From: Aequorivita antarctica
GTDB taxonomy: Bacteria; Bacteroidota; Bacteroidia; Flavobacteriales; Flavobacteriaceae
Direction: 5' to 3'
NCBI RefSeq assembly: GCF_007997155.1
Contig: NZ_VORT01000009.1
Location: 124,001 to 188,000, forward strand
DNA length: 64,000 nucleotides
Every line of letters begins with the position of its first letter. The stretch's first letter is position 1. The notes under the pieces are model-generated. The model had not been told where the DNA came from, searched no databases, and worked only from the letters and a program-made list of their open reading frames with translations. The translations under genes were made by a program, and so were the position numbers. Below are positions 36,122 through 46,017 of the stretch, one piece after another.

Positions 36122-36468
36122 AATGGTTTGATTTTGAGTTTAGTGGTTAAATGCCTTATGTAGTGTGAAATTAATTTGAAACTTCAACATTGCTTTCGGT
36201 TATGTGGTGAACGGAAGAATATTGTTTTGAAACACTTACAAACTGTTTTAAAAATCTTTTTACATTTCAAGATTTTCTTTGAAAAACTAAAAGTCTAGTA
36301 CTTGTGAAAAAGATGCGAAAAGCTCCATAATTGATGTGAATACTAAAAATGCGGTTTTGAATTGCCTTTTTTTGGAGTTGGGTACACATAATTCTGCCAA
36401 AATGATTGATAGGTTTGCTACATTTACTTTTGAAAATCTTTTAACGTTCAAATAGATTGTCCAATTCA
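36122..36468 (+). promoter_or_regulatory. Divergent intergenic region with -7 element for the LytTR gene
   Basis: A 347-bp region between the divergent FG-GAP gene and the response regulator. TACTTTTG at 36425-36432 fits TAnnTTTG and a TTG lies 16 bp upstream (36406-36408), giving a leader of about 30 nt. No clear element for the minus-strand gene, RNA gene or repeat was recognised in the rest. Confidence 0.55.
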
Positions 36469-37248
36469 ATGAAAATAAGTTGCCTAATAATTGACGATGA
36501 ACCCTTGGCTAGAAAGCGATTACTCGCTTTGGTGGAAGAAATGGAAGATTTGCAATTGCTCGGCCAATGCAAAACGGGAAAAGAAGCAGTTTTGACTATT
36601 GAAGAATTACATCCCGACCTTATTTTTCTAGACATCCAAATGAAGGATATGAGTGGATTCGACGTTTTGCAAAAGCTGAAAACCAATAAAAAACCAATGG
36701 TGATTTTTGTGACCGCTTTTGACACCTACGCCGTAAAAGCTTTTGATGCTTTTGCATTGGATTATTTGTTGAAACCCTTTAAAAAAGAACGTTTTCAGCA
36801 AGCTGTGGCAAGAGCCAAGCAGCAATTTAAAAGTAAAACAGGAAATAATTTGGAAAGCAATTTTCAAAAATTATTGGAATATATTGAAGAAGAAAAAACT
36901 GAAAAGAACAACACGACTTCAAAAAGTAAGCTGCCTATAAAAATAGGAAATACGGTTTCATTTATAGCTTATTCGGAAATTCAATACATCCTTGCTTCCG
37001 GCAGTTATGTTGAAATTTGTACGCTCGATAAAAAACATGTGCTGCGCGATTCGCTTCAAAATATAATGGATGAAATGGAAAGCAAACAAATGCTTCGAAT
37101 TCATCGCTCAACCATTATAAACACAAATTTTTTGGATAAAGTGATTCATTCAAATTTCGGGGAAATTGATGTAAAGATGAAGGACGGCTCACTTTTCCGT
37201 GTAAGCAAAAGTTATCGAAAAGAATTTCAAAAAAGCCTGGGTTTGTAA
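36469..37248 (+). CDS. LytTR-family response regulator
   Basis: 259 residues from the ATG at 36469; an upstream TTG start at 36457 is unlikely. Receiver domain: LIIDDEPLARKRL, phospho-acceptor Asp55 in IFLDIQM, Thr/Ala in FVTAF, Lys in LLKPF. The LytTR domain (about 150-255) has YILASGSYVEIC, LRIHRSTIINTNFLD and FRVSKSYRKEF. The kinase gene begins a few bases after its stop, so they are an operon and a cognate pair. Confidence 0.94.
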   Translation: MKISCLIIDDEPLARKRLLALVEEMEDLQLLGQCKTGKEAVLTIEELHPDLIFLDIQMKDMSGFDVLQKLKTNKKPMVIFVTAFDTYAVKAFDAFALDYLLKPFKKERFQQAVARAKQQFKSKTGNNLESNFQKLLEYIEEEKTEKNNTTSKSKLPIKIGNTVSFIAYSEIQYILASGSYVEICTLDKKHVLRDSLQNIMDEMESKQMLRIHRSTIINTNFLDKVIHSNFGEIDVKMKDGSLFRVSKSYRKEFQKSLGL

Positions 37249-37252
37249 AGTG

Positions 37253-38356
37253 ATGCTGAAAAAGTATATTGACATAAAGCTCTTAAAATATCTTGCTGTT
37301 TTTTACACCATAGTTGTGCTGTTGGTACAGTTCAAAAAAAGCTATTGGAAAGTAAAAGGAACGAGTAGTTATGGGCCATTAAGTTGGGGGCAACTGTTTA
37401 ATTACGGAGTATTTATAGATTGGATTGTCGTTATAGTTTTTATGGCTTTCATAAGTCTACTCACTAAATTAATGTTTGAAAAATGGGGCGCAAAAGGGTG
37501 GAAGAAAATTGTTTGGGTACATCTTTTCTTTTCTTTTTTTATTGGCTATGTTATCTTTTTTGTGACCGCTGTCATAACTTTTTTAATAGGTAAAGCTTCC
37601 TTTACCGAAGCTTCGAGCTATATATCATTTAATCACTTTGTAGCGGTGGTGGAGGTTAATTTTCTAATTTATTTTGCAATGATTGGCATTATAAACGTCT
37701 ACTATTACATAAAAAAAGTACGTAATATTGAAATTCAAAAAGCCCAAATAGAGACCCATTTAGCAACTGCAAAGCTCAATATGTTGAAGGCGCAACTGCA
37801 TCCGCATTTTATATTTAATACCCTCAACAGTATTTCTGCATTGATTGAAATTGACAAGGAAAAATCACAAAACTTAATTGCTGACTTTGGGGATCTCTTC
37901 CGCGATATTTTGGATTTTAAAGATGAGAATTTGATTCAGCTTCAAAAGGAACTCGCACTTCTCGATAAATATATCGCCATCATTTCCGTCAGATTTTCAG
38001 ACCATTTATTCATAGAAAAAAATATTGAACCTGGTGTTGAAAATGAATTGGTGCCACATATGCTATTGCAGCCAATGGTTGAAAATGCCCTTAAACACGG
38101 CTATGGATACGATACTACCGAATTAAATGTAAATCTGAAAATTTATAAAGACAACAAATACCTTTTCATTGAAATTAGAAACAACGGCGAGGCTTTAATA
38201 CAACCATTTGAGGAATTGCTACAAAAGGGAACGGGTTTAAAAAATACTCAAGATAGATTGAAAACGCTGTATGGAAACGATGTTGAGTTTACAGTTGAAA
38301 ACAATAAAAGCAAAGACGAGGTTGTAACTTTTATAAAAATCCCCTTGCAACGCTAG
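37253..38356 (+). CDS. LytS/YehU-type sensor histidine kinase
   Basis: About 367 residues with four membrane helices (near 12-30, 52-75, 88-115, 130-155), a short coiled coil, then the His_kinase (PF06580) motif LKAQLHPHFIFNTLNS (His183/185) and a HATPase region with LLQPMVENALKHGYGYD and GTGLKNTQDRL. No extracellular sensor domain is evident, so the membrane part itself probably senses. The reading frame can also start at GTG 37250, one codon earlier; I use the ATG. Confidence 0.93.
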   Translation: MLKKYIDIKLLKYLAVFYTIVVLLVQFKKSYWKVKGTSSYGPLSWGQLFNYGVFIDWIVVIVFMAFISLLTKLMFEKWGAKGWKKIVWVHLFFSFFIGYVIFFVTAVITFLIGKASFTEASSYISFNHFVAVVEVNFLIYFAMIGIINVYYYIKKVRNIEIQKAQIETHLATAKLNMLKAQLHPHFIFNTLNSISALIEIDKEKSQNLIADFGDLFRDILDFKDENLIQLQKELALLDKYIAIISVRFSDHLFIEKNIEPGVENELVPHMLLQPMVENALKHGYGYDTTELNVNLKIYKDNKYLFIEIRNNGEALIQPFEELLQKGTGLKNTQDRLKTLYGNDVEFTVENNKSKDEVVTFIKIPLQR

Positions 38357-38460
38357 CTTAAATATTCAGGGCTTATGTTTCAAACACAGCAAAGGTTTTT
38401 TATCTTAGCTTCCTCCAAAAAGACTTGAATATTTCGCTTCTTCCACCAAAAAATATACTT

Positions 38461-40593
38461 ATGAAAAATTATTTCGCCGTCCTACTTTTTGTTTTATGCT
38501 TTGTAAATAATAACGCACAGCAAAAAGAACTAACGCTGAAAGATGCTGTAATGGAGCAATACGGTAAATTTTACCCCCAAAATATTCAAGGATTTCAGTG
38601 GGTTCCCGGGACTACTTCCTATACTTATCTTGAAAATGGAACTACGCTAAAAAAAGCATCTGCTGAGAACAAAAAACAAGATGAACAGCTTTCTATTGCC
38701 GAAGTAAATCAAAGTTTAAATAGCAATTTAAAACGGTTCTCAGGAATGGATTGGAAAAATGGTGATTCCTTTTATTTGGTGGATAACAATTCCTATTACT
38801 TGTATGATTACTTACAAAGGAAAGGGCAGCTAATTTCAAAAATTGACACTTCCGCAGAAAACAGCACGCTTCAAAACGAAACTGGAAACGTAGCATATAC
38901 CATCGATAACAATTTATATATTAAGAAAACTGATGGTTCGACTATAGCTGTCACCAAAAATTCGGATAAAAATATGGTTTCAGGTCAAGCCATTGCCCGA
39001 AGCGAATTCGGTATTACCAATGGCATTTTCTGGTCGCCAAGAGGAAACCTCTTAGCCTTTTACCAAAAAGATGAAACCGAGGTTGCAGATTATCCACTGC
39101 TGAACATCAACCCAACTCCGGGAGAGTTAAATTCAATTAAGTATCCGATGGCGGGACAGAAAAGTGAACGCCCCAAAGTAGGAGTCTATAATTTGTCAAC
39201 CAAGCAAACTGTTTTTATTTCCCCCACAGGAAATGTTGACGATTATCTAACAAATTTATCTTGGACGCCTGATGAAAAAAACGTGCTAATTGCCGAGCTG
39301 AATCGCGACCAAAATCATATGAAACTCCAGCTTTTTGACGCTACAACGGGAAAGTTGGCCCGCACGATTCTTGAAGAGAAGAACGATAAGTGGGTAGAGC
39401 CAGAACATCCTGCCTATTTTTATTCCGATTCTTCCGAAGACTTTATTTGGATGAGTGAAAAAGATGGGTTTATGAATCTTTATTTGTGCAATACTTCCAA
39501 AGGAATTGTAAAACAATTGACAAATAACAAATGGGTTGCAGAAGAAATAGTTGGAAACAACACCAAGGGAACTGAGGTTTATTTCTCTGGAACGGGCGAA
39601 TCGCCATTAGACACTAAAATGTATTCCGTAAATATTTCCAACGGAAAACAAACCTGTTTAACCGAAACTAGCGGTACTCACAATGCCAGTGTGTCTGCAG
39701 ATGGAAAATATATTTTCGATCAATACTCAAATTACGAAAAACCCAGCGTTGCGCAGGTATTGGACAACAAAGGAAAAACGGTCCAAGCTCTTGTAAAAGC
39801 AGAAAATCCAATGGCCGAATATAAACTAGGAACCACTGAGATTGGAAAATTGAAGTCGCACGATGGTTTTGACCTTTACACGCGTTTAATAAAACCGTCA
39901 AACTTCGACCCAAATAAAAAGTACCCGGTTTTGGTTTATGTTTATGGAGGCACTCATGCCCAATTGATCACAAACGCATGGAACGACGGCGCATCACTCT
40001 GGATGAAATGGATGGCAGAACAAGGCTATCTCGTTTTCACTTTAGACGGGAGAGGGTCCGCAAATAGAGGTTTTGCTTTCGAAAGTATTATCCACAGACA
40101 ATTGGGCACTGAGGAATTGAAAGACCAATTAGTAGGTGTGGAATATTTAAAATCACTGCCCTATGTTGACTCAGATCGTTTGGCAATGCATGGTTGGAGT
40201 TTTGGAGGGTTTATTACAGTATCGATGATGTTGCGCAATCCTGGAGTTTTCACTACGGGTGTTGCTGGAGGACCAGTAACTGACTGGAAGTATTATGAAG
40301 TAATGTACGGCGAACGCTATATGGATACACCGCAACAAAACCCGGAAGGCTATGAAACTGCAAGCTTACTGAACAAAACCCAAAACTTGAAAGGAAAATT
40401 ATTGACAATCCACGGATCGATAGACCCCGTTGTAGTTATGCAACACGATCTATCTTTGATTAAATCTTTTGTTGAGAATGAAAAGCAAATGGACTTCTTT
40501 GTGTATCCAATGCACGAACACAATGTGCGCGGCAAGGATCGGGTACATTTAATGACAAAAGTACTTAACTACGTGATGGAGAATAATAAATAA
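38461..40593 (+). CDS. Exported dipeptidyl peptidase IV family serine peptidase (S9B)
   Basis: 710 residues from ATG 38461 (the frame extends to a TTG at 38425). A signal peptide ends NNAQ, so it acts in the periplasm, removing X-Pro dipeptides. A beta-propeller region (about 40-460) precedes the hydrolase domain: VLVYVYGGTHAQ, the nucleophile motif GWSFGGF, the acid in HGSIDPVV and His in MHEHNVRG. It is the second S9-family exported peptidase in the window, after the one at 1-2050. Confidence 0.93.
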   Translation: MKNYFAVLLFVLCFVNNNAQQKELTLKDAVMEQYGKFYPQNIQGFQWVPGTTSYTYLENGTTLKKASAENKKQDEQLSIAEVNQSLNSNLKRFSGMDWKNGDSFYLVDNNSYYLYDYLQRKGQLISKIDTSAENSTLQNETGNVAYTIDNNLYIKKTDGSTIAVTKNSDKNMVSGQAIARSEFGITNGIFWSPRGNLLAFYQKDETEVADYPLLNINPTPGELNSIKYPMAGQKSERPKVGVYNLSTKQTVFISPTGNVDDYLTNLSWTPDEKNVLIAELNRDQNHMKLQLFDATTGKLARTILEEKNDKWVEPEHPAYFYSDSSEDFIWMSEKDGFMNLYLCNTSKGIVKQLTNNKWVAEEIVGNNTKGTEVYFSGTGESPLDTKMYSVNISNGKQTCLTETSGTHNASVSADGKYIFDQYSNYEKPSVAQVLDNKGKTVQALVKAENPMAEYKLGTTEIGKLKSHDGFDLYTRLIKPSNFDPNKKYPVLVYVYGGTHAQLITNAWNDGASLWMKWMAEQGYLVFTLDGRGSANRGFAFESIIHRQLGTEELKDQLVGVEYLKSLPYVDSDRLAMHGWSFGGFITVSMMLRNPGVFTTGVAGGPVTDWKYYEVMYGERYMDTPQQNPEGYETASLLNKTQNLKGKLLTIHGSIDPVVVMQHDLSLIKSFVENEKQMDFFVYPMHEHNVRGKDRVHLMTKVLNYVMENNK

Positions 40594-40659
40594 TAAGCAG
40601 AACGCATTGGCCCTGTTTAATCGCTTTGAATTCTAATAAACCCTAAAAAGCAATTATCA

Positions 40660-41991
40660 TCATTCCTTTTTTTCCAAAGGAGAATGATCAAACTTTCCCT
40701 TCACGGTATTAAAACGAAGAATTCCGAAACCTATAATAGCCGAAATAAAGGAGCCAATCAAAATCCCAATCTTTGCAGAATCTATATATTCTGGACTGCT
40801 GTTAAATGCGAGGCTGGCTATAAATATGGCCATCGTGAAGCCGATTCCCGCCAAAAATGAAACCCCTATTATTTGTTTGTTGGTAATATCTTCTGGCACA
40901 TCGATGATTTTGAATTTTCTCGCCAAAAAGATAACTGTAGAAATACCGATACTTTTCCCCAAAATCAAACAGATCATAATATTCACTATTAAAGCCGTTT
41001 CCAATCCACCATCACTGTTTATGGCAACTCCAGCATTTGCAAGTGCAAAAATTGGTATTATTAAATAAGCCACCCAATTGTGGAGTTTGTGTTCTAAATG
41101 CTGTAAGGGTGATCTGTATTTATCGGCCCAACCATCCAAATCGTCTATGAGTTCCAACTGTTTTGGTGAGAGCACAGGTTTTTGAAGAATGGTACTATCT
41201 TTTATTTCTCCCACGATACTTTCCAGCTGATCGGTAAACTCGTGAGTGCTTATTTTTTGTCTAACTGGAATGGCAAATGCCATCAAGATTCCAGCCAGGG
41301 TAGGATGGAGTCCCGCTTTTAAAAACAACAACCAAACTATGAATCCGGAAACTATGGTTAAAAATTCGAAATACAAACCCCTATAACTCAAGAAATAGAT
41401 AATAGCTAATAATCCAAAAGCGGAACCTAACAACACGAAATTCAAACTGCTACTATAAAAAATTGCAATGACTAGTACCGCACCTAAATCGTCAACTATG
41501 GCGAAGGCTGTAAGAAATATTTTTAGACTTAAAGGCACCCGATTTCCAAGCACTTTTAAAATTGCCAACGAAAAAGCAATATCTGTAGCCATTGGGATTC
41601 CCCAGCCTTTCAGTGTGTCTGGATTTTGATTCAGAATAACATATATAAGAACCGGAAGCGCGATTCCTCCAATTGCTCCAAATAGGGGAAACATGATTTT
41701 TTTGGTGGAATTGAGTTCTCCAATTAAAAATTCGCGTTTTATTTCCAATCCAATCAAAAAGAAGAAAATAGCCATCAGCCCATCGTTTACCCAAAGGATC
41801 AACGGTTTTTTAAGTTCAAAACTATCTGAGATAAACCCCAATTCATATTGCCAAAATGATTGATAACTTTCTGAAAATGCTGAATTGGCCCATACCAAAG
41901 CAATGATTGTTGTTGCCAACAACAGAATTCCACTGGAACTTTGAAGATTGACAAATTTTTGAAAAGGGGAGAGTAGTTTTTCTTTTATCAT
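40660..41991 (-). CDS. nhaA: Na+/H+ antiporter NhaA
   Basis: 443 residues from ATG 41991 (a TTG further upstream at 42027 is unlikely). About 12 membrane helices. Family motifs include DGLMAIFFFLIGLEIKRE, GWGIPMATDIAFSLAIL and the essential AIVDDLGAVLVIAIF aspartate pair, plus LAGIGFTMAIFIASLAF. It exports Na+ for H+ entry at alkaline pH. It is longer than E. coli NhaA because of an extended middle loop and N-terminus. Convergent with the DPP-IV gene; no clear terminator found between them. Confidence 0.95.
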   Translation of the reverse strand: MIKEKLLSPFQKFVNLQSSSGILLLATTIIALVWANSAFSESYQSFWQYELGFISDSFELKKPLILWVNDGLMAIFFFLIGLEIKREFLIGELNSTKKIMFPLFGAIGGIALPVLIYVILNQNPDTLKGWGIPMATDIAFSLAILKVLGNRVPLSLKIFLTAFAIVDDLGAVLVIAIFYSSSLNFVLLGSAFGLLAIIYFLSYRGLYFEFLTIVSGFIVWLLFLKAGLHPTLAGILMAFAIPVRQKISTHEFTDQLESIVGEIKDSTILQKPVLSPKQLELIDDLDGWADKYRSPLQHLEHKLHNWVAYLIIPIFALANAGVAINSDGGLETALIVNIMICLILGKSIGISTVIFLARKFKIIDVPEDITNKQIIGVSFLAGIGFTMAIFIASLAFNSSPEYIDSAKIGILIGSFISAIIGFGILRFNTVKGKFDHSPLEKKE

Positions 41992-42135
41992 ATATTTTTT
42001 CGAACTGACAATATACGAAACCTTCAAACATTTTTTTTTGGTTAAACATTTTTAAATCATTATTTAGAATCAAGAAACGCAGCATACTACTATGGAATAC
42101 TGAGCGCTGATAACTGAATACTGCCTACTTTTTTT

Positions 42136-42143
42136 TATCTTTG
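42136..42143 (+). promoter_or_regulatory. Putative -7 promoter element for ffh
   Basis: TATCTTTG at 42136-42143 matches TAnnTTTG and lies 25 bp before the ffh ATG. No well-placed -33 element is evident. Confidence 0.55.
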
Positions 42144-42168
42144 CCCCTCGTAAAAAGAAAGCAAGAAT

Positions 42169-43497
42169 ATGTTCGATAATTTAAGCGATAAGCTGGACAA
42201 AGCACTGCACGTACTGAAAGGTCACGGCAGCATTACTGAAGTAAACGTAGCCGAAACTCTAAAAGAAGTGCGCCGCGCTCTTTTGGATGCCGATGTTAAC
42301 TTCAAAACTGCCAAGGAATTTACCAATACCGTAAAGGAAAAGGCACTGGGCCAAAACGTACTTACTACATTGCAACCAGGCCAATTAATGGTGAAATTGG
42401 TAAAAGATGAACTTACCGAATTGATGGGTGGTGAAACTGCCGGAATCAATTTAAGTGGCACGCCAACTGTAATATTAATGTCTGGTCTGCAGGGTAGTGG
42501 TAAAACTACTTTCTCTGGAAAACTTGCCAATTATTTAAAAACCAAAAAGGCAAAAAAGCCACTTTTGGTTGCCTGTGATATTTACCGTCCCGCAGCAATA
42601 AACCAATTACACGTAGTTGGAGACCAAATTGGTGTTGAGGTTTACAGTGAGCCCGAAAATAAAAATCCAGTTCAAATTGCCCAAAACGCAATTGCCCACG
42701 CTAAGCAAAACGGCTTTAATGTTGTAATTGTGGATACCGCTGGTCGACTTGCAATAGATGAGGCGATGATGACCGAAATTGCAAATGTTCACAAAGCAAT
42801 CAATCCACAGGAAACACTATTTGTGGTTGATGCAATGACGGGACAGGATGCTGTAAATACAGCAAAAACCTTTAATGAAAGGTTGAATTTTGACGGTATT
42901 GTACTTACAAAATTAGATGGTGATACTCGTGGTGGTGCCGCAATTTCCATTAAAAGTGTTGTTGATAAACCTATCAAATTCATTGGTACCGGTGAAAAGA
43001 TGGATGCCATTGACGTGTTTCACCCAGCTCGTATGGCCGACCGTATTTTGGGGATGGGAGATGTTGTTTCACTTGTTGAAAGAGCACAAGAACAGTTTGA
43101 TGAAGAGGAAGCCAGAAAAATTCAGAAGAAAATTGCGAAGAACCAATTCGGGTTTGATGATTTCCTTAACCAAATTCAACAGGTTAAGAAGATGGGAAGC
43201 ATGAAAGATTTGGTGGGAATGATTCCCGGGGCTGGAAAAGCTTTAAAAGATGTAGATATTGATGATGATGCCTTCAAAGGTATTGAAGCCATTATCCACT
43301 CTATGACACCAACAGAACGGACCCAACCCTCGGTAATAAATGGAAGCCGCAAAAAAAGAATTGCCTCTGGAAGTGGAACGAGTGTTCAGCAAGTAAATCA
43401 ATTGCTAAAACAATTCGATCAAATGAGCAAAATGATGAAGATGATGCAAGGCGGCGGCGGAAGAAAGATGATGCAGGCAATGGGTAAAATGAGGTAA
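42169..43497 (+). CDS. ffh: Signal recognition particle protein Ffh
   Basis: 442 residues. N-domain helices (about 1-90), G domain with GLQGSGKTTFSGKL, DIYRPAAINQL, VDTAGRLAIDE, a TKLDGDTRGGAA segment, then a Met-rich M domain ending MSKMMKMMQGGGGRKMM, which binds SRP RNA and signal peptides. It targets nascent membrane proteins to FtsY. Length and order are standard. It is followed by folD after 59 bp. Confidence 0.97.
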   Translation: MFDNLSDKLDKALHVLKGHGSITEVNVAETLKEVRRALLDADVNFKTAKEFTNTVKEKALGQNVLTTLQPGQLMVKLVKDELTELMGGETAGINLSGTPTVILMSGLQGSGKTTFSGKLANYLKTKKAKKPLLVACDIYRPAAINQLHVVGDQIGVEVYSEPENKNPVQIAQNAIAHAKQNGFNVVIVDTAGRLAIDEAMMTEIANVHKAINPQETLFVVDAMTGQDAVNTAKTFNERLNFDGIVLTKLDGDTRGGAAISIKSVVDKPIKFIGTGEKMDAIDVFHPARMADRILGMGDVVSLVERAQEQFDEEEARKIQKKIAKNQFGFDDFLNQIQQVKKMGSMKDLVGMIPGAGKALKDVDIDDDAFKGIEAIIHSMTPTERTQPSVINGSRKKRIASGSGTSVQQVNQLLKQFDQMSKMMKMMQGGGGRKMMQAMGKMR

Positions 43498-43508
43498 ATT
43501 TTTAAGAT

Positions 43509-43532
43509 GTCACCTCGAGCGCAGTCGAGAGG
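43509..43532. repeat. Dispersed CAGTCGAG-type palindromic repeat, copy 1
   Basis: The 24-bp element GTCACCTCGAGCGCAGTCGAGAGG lies between ffh and folD. It forms a short stem with a GA bulge and a GCGCAG-type loop. A related copy abuts nrdJ (54006-54029) and differs at the outer pairs in a compensatory way (CC:GG here, GT:AC there). Such elements are common intergenic repeats in Flavobacteria and other bacteria. Confidence 0.65.
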
Positions 43533-43556
43533 TTTTAATATTTAATTATAGGAATT

Positions 43557-44435
43557 ATGACCATTCTAGACGGAAAGAAAGTAAGCAACGACATCAAAAA
43601 TGAAATCGCAGCCGAAGTCGATAAGATGAAAGCCAATGGCGAAAAAGTTCCACATCTTGCAGCTATCATTGTGGGAAATGATGGCGCTAGTCTTACATAC
43701 GTTGGAAGCAAGGTTAAGGCCTGCGAACGCGTTGGTTTCGAGTCAACATTGGTTAAAATGCCAGATACTACCAGCGAATTAGAATTATTAAAAAAGATTA
43801 AAGAACTTAATGAAGACGACAATATTGACGGTTTCATCGTTCAGCTTCCATTACCTCCACAAATTGATACTCAAAAAGTTTTGCTTACCGTAGACCCATC
43901 AAAAGATGTGGATGGTTTCCATCCAGAAAATTTCGGAAAAATGGCTTTGGATATGAGTACCTTCATTCCAGCTACACCTTTTGGCATTCTGGAATTATTG
44001 CAAAGATATAATGTAGAAACCAAAGGAAAACATACTGTAGTTATAGGAAGAAGCCATATTGTTGGTCGTCCAATGAGTATATTAATGAGCCGAAAAGGAT
44101 GGCCCGGAAACAGTACGGTAACCTTAACACACAGCAACACAAAAAACATTGCGCAAATAACCACACAAGCAGATATAATTATTTCAGCATTGGGAGTTCC
44201 CAACTTCTTGAAAGCCGAAATGGTAAAGGATGATGTAGTTATTATAGATGTAGGGATTACTAGAGTAGAAGATCCAACACACCCAAAAGGGTATGTTATT
44301 ACAGGAGATGTTGATTTTGAAAACGTTAGCAAAAAAGCTTCCTATATAACTCCCGTTCCTGGTGGCGTGGGCCCGATGACCATAGCTATGCTTCTTAAAA
44401 ACACCCTTTTAGCGCGCGAGCAAAGAAAGGTTTAA
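43557..44435 (+). CDS. folD: Bifunctional methylenetetrahydrofolate dehydrogenase/cyclohydrolase
   Basis: 292 residues, full length. It interconverts 5,10-methylene-, 5,10-methenyl- and 10-formyl-tetrahydrofolate. Motifs: GNDGASLTYVGSKVKACERV with the catalytic Tyr and Lys, DVDGFHPENFGKMA, GRSHIVGRPMSILM and TPVPGGVGPMTIAMLL. Its stop overlaps the stop of the convergent YkvA-family gene by 4 bp (TTAA), so the two genes meet tail to tail. Confidence 0.97.
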   Translation: MTILDGKKVSNDIKNEIAAEVDKMKANGEKVPHLAAIIVGNDGASLTYVGSKVKACERVGFESTLVKMPDTTSELELLKKIKELNEDDNIDGFIVQLPLPPQIDTQKVLLTVDPSKDVDGFHPENFGKMALDMSTFIPATPFGILELLQRYNVETKGKHTVVIGRSHIVGRPMSILMSRKGWPGNSTVTLTHSNTKNIAQITTQADIIISALGVPNFLKAEMVKDDVVIIDVGITRVEDPTHPKGYVITGDVDFENVSKKASYITPVPGGVGPMTIAMLLKNTLLAREQRKV

Positions 44436-44872
44436 GCTTTTTCATTTTCAGCCAAACGCCAATCCAAATATTTGTGAAGATCTGTTTCTATCCATCCCAT
44501 GCTGATGGAGAGTACTGCCAAATCATCAATATACCCAATTCCCGGAATGAAATCTGGAACCAAATCGAAGGGGTTGAAAACATATAAAAGCGCAACTACA
44601 ATAGAAGCAATTGTAAACCAAGGAACATTTGGGTAATTCCCTTTTTTTACGTCTTTTAGCATTGCAAACATAATTTTTCCGAGTTCGGCATATTTACGCA
44701 AAGGACTTGCATTGCTCAATTTTTCTGAAATACCTTCTTCATTTTCCATGACTACTTCAACATCTTCGTCCTTAATTTTAGTCACTTTTTCCTCAACGTA
44801 ATTTTGGTTGACTTTGGAGTCCATCATCGCGATGTTTGAAGAGTCCTTATTTTTCTTTTTTCCGAAAATCAT
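44432..44872 (-). CDS. YkvA/DUF1232 family membrane protein
   Basis: 146 residues from ATG 44872 (a TTG at 44902 is unlikely). An N-terminal basic/acidic soluble stretch of about 75 residues precedes the DUF1232 core VVALLYVFNPFDLVPDFIPG with IGYIDDLAVLSISM. The function of the family is unknown. Convergent 4-bp overlap with folD. Confidence 0.85.
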   Translation of the reverse strand: MIFGKKKNKDSSNIAMMDSKVNQNYVEEKVTKIKDEDVEVVMENEEGISEKLSNASPLRKYAELGKIMFAMLKDVKKGNYPNVPWFTIASIVVALLYVFNPFDLVPDFIPGIGYIDDLAVLSISMGWIETDLHKYLDWRLAENEKA

Positions 44873-44976
44873 AATCTTTATTTTTTTATTTAAAAGTAAC
44901 AAATGGAAATCCGAATACTTTTAAAATTATGTTATAAATATTTTTGAAGAGACAAATAATTATTCGGGAAATAAAT

Positions 44977-46017
44977 TCACACCGCTTGTTCATCGGTGGT
45001 TATTTCTTCTTTTCCGTATTCTTTCCTATAGATACGTACAATCACCATAAAAAGACTTATAAGCAATGGGCCGAAGATTAACCCTATAAAACCAAATAGT
45101 GGCACTCCAACAATCACCCCAACAAGTGTAATAAGTGGATGGACATTATCAAGCTTTTTAAGTACGTAGAGGCGAATTATATTATCCGTTGAGCCCACAA
45201 CTACAAAACCGTAAATAAGAATTCCCCAGGCCTGAAAACTATGTCCTGTTGAAAGCGTGAGCACAAAAACAGGTAGAATTCCAATCAATGTCCCAACGAA
45301 GGGAATCATGCTACCAATGGTTACAATAACGAACCAAAATAAAGGATCTTCAATTCCGAAAATAAGAAAACCAATAAGAGCTACAACTCCTTGGGCCAAT
45401 GCAACCAAAGGAATTCCCAGCGCATTGGAACGCACCATTGTCTGCACTTCGGAACCTATTTCTTTTAAGTTTTCACGATTCATAGGGATGTATTCTTTCA
45501 GAGACTCTCTTAAATCGGTACGATTTATAAACATATAATAGAGCATAAAATACATCAAACCAATTGCAATAAAAGCGTTGAAGGTACCACCAGCTAAATT
45601 TTGAAGATTTTCAGAAAGCCAACCTGTTATTGCTCCAGGATCAATTTGTGAATTGAGATCATATCCTATCTTATCTTCCATTTTGCCCAACTGTTCCTTT
45701 AGCGCATTAACTACTTCTTCAGAATTCTGAACGGCTTTTCCAATTTTGTTAGTGAGCATTAAAATTATTCCGGCAATAGGAATAAGGATTAAAAAAAAGG
45801 AAATTACCATTAAAACCGTTGCAGCCAAGGACGGGTTCCATTTTTTCTTATTAACCAATGTGGCCATCCATTTACGCATAAGAACATAGATGGTTACAGC
45901 ACCCAAAACTCCAGTAAGATATGGAAGCAGTTCTCTAAAAATAAGACTTCCCATTAATAAGATGAGCAAGATTACAAATATTTGGCGTATTAACTGAGGG
46001 GGTATTTGTTTGATCAT
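44977..46017 (-). CDS. AI-2E (PerM) family transporter
   Basis: 346-residue membrane protein with about eight helices, a glycine-rich GSMIPFVGTLIGILP segment and VGVPLFGFIGLIFGPLL near the end, typical of the AI-2E_transport family. Members have been proposed to export autoinducer-2 or act in Na+/H+ exchange; the substrate cannot be inferred. Its ATG overlaps the stop of the VOC gene as ATGA, so they are translationally coupled. Confidence 0.9.
   Translation of the reverse strand: MIKQIPPQLIRQIFVILLILLMGSLIFRELLPYLTGVLGAVTIYVLMRKWMATLVNKKKWNPSLAATVLMVISFFLILIPIAGIILMLTNKIGKAVQNSEEVVNALKEQLGKMEDKIGYDLNSQIDPGAITGWLSENLQNLAGGTFNAFIAIGLMYFMLYYMFINRTDLRESLKEYIPMNRENLKEIGSEVQTMVRSNALGIPLVALAQGVVALIGFLIFGIEDPLFWFVIVTIGSMIPFVGTLIGILPVFVLTLSTGHSFQAWGILIYGFVVVGSTDNIIRLYVLKKLDNVHPLITLVGVIVGVPLFGFIGLIFGPLLISLFMVIVRIYRKEYGKEEITTDEQAV

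Noticed and set aside
36457-36468. TTG start of the LytTR response regulator
   Set aside because: Family alignment begins at MKISCLIIDD, matching the ATG at 36469.
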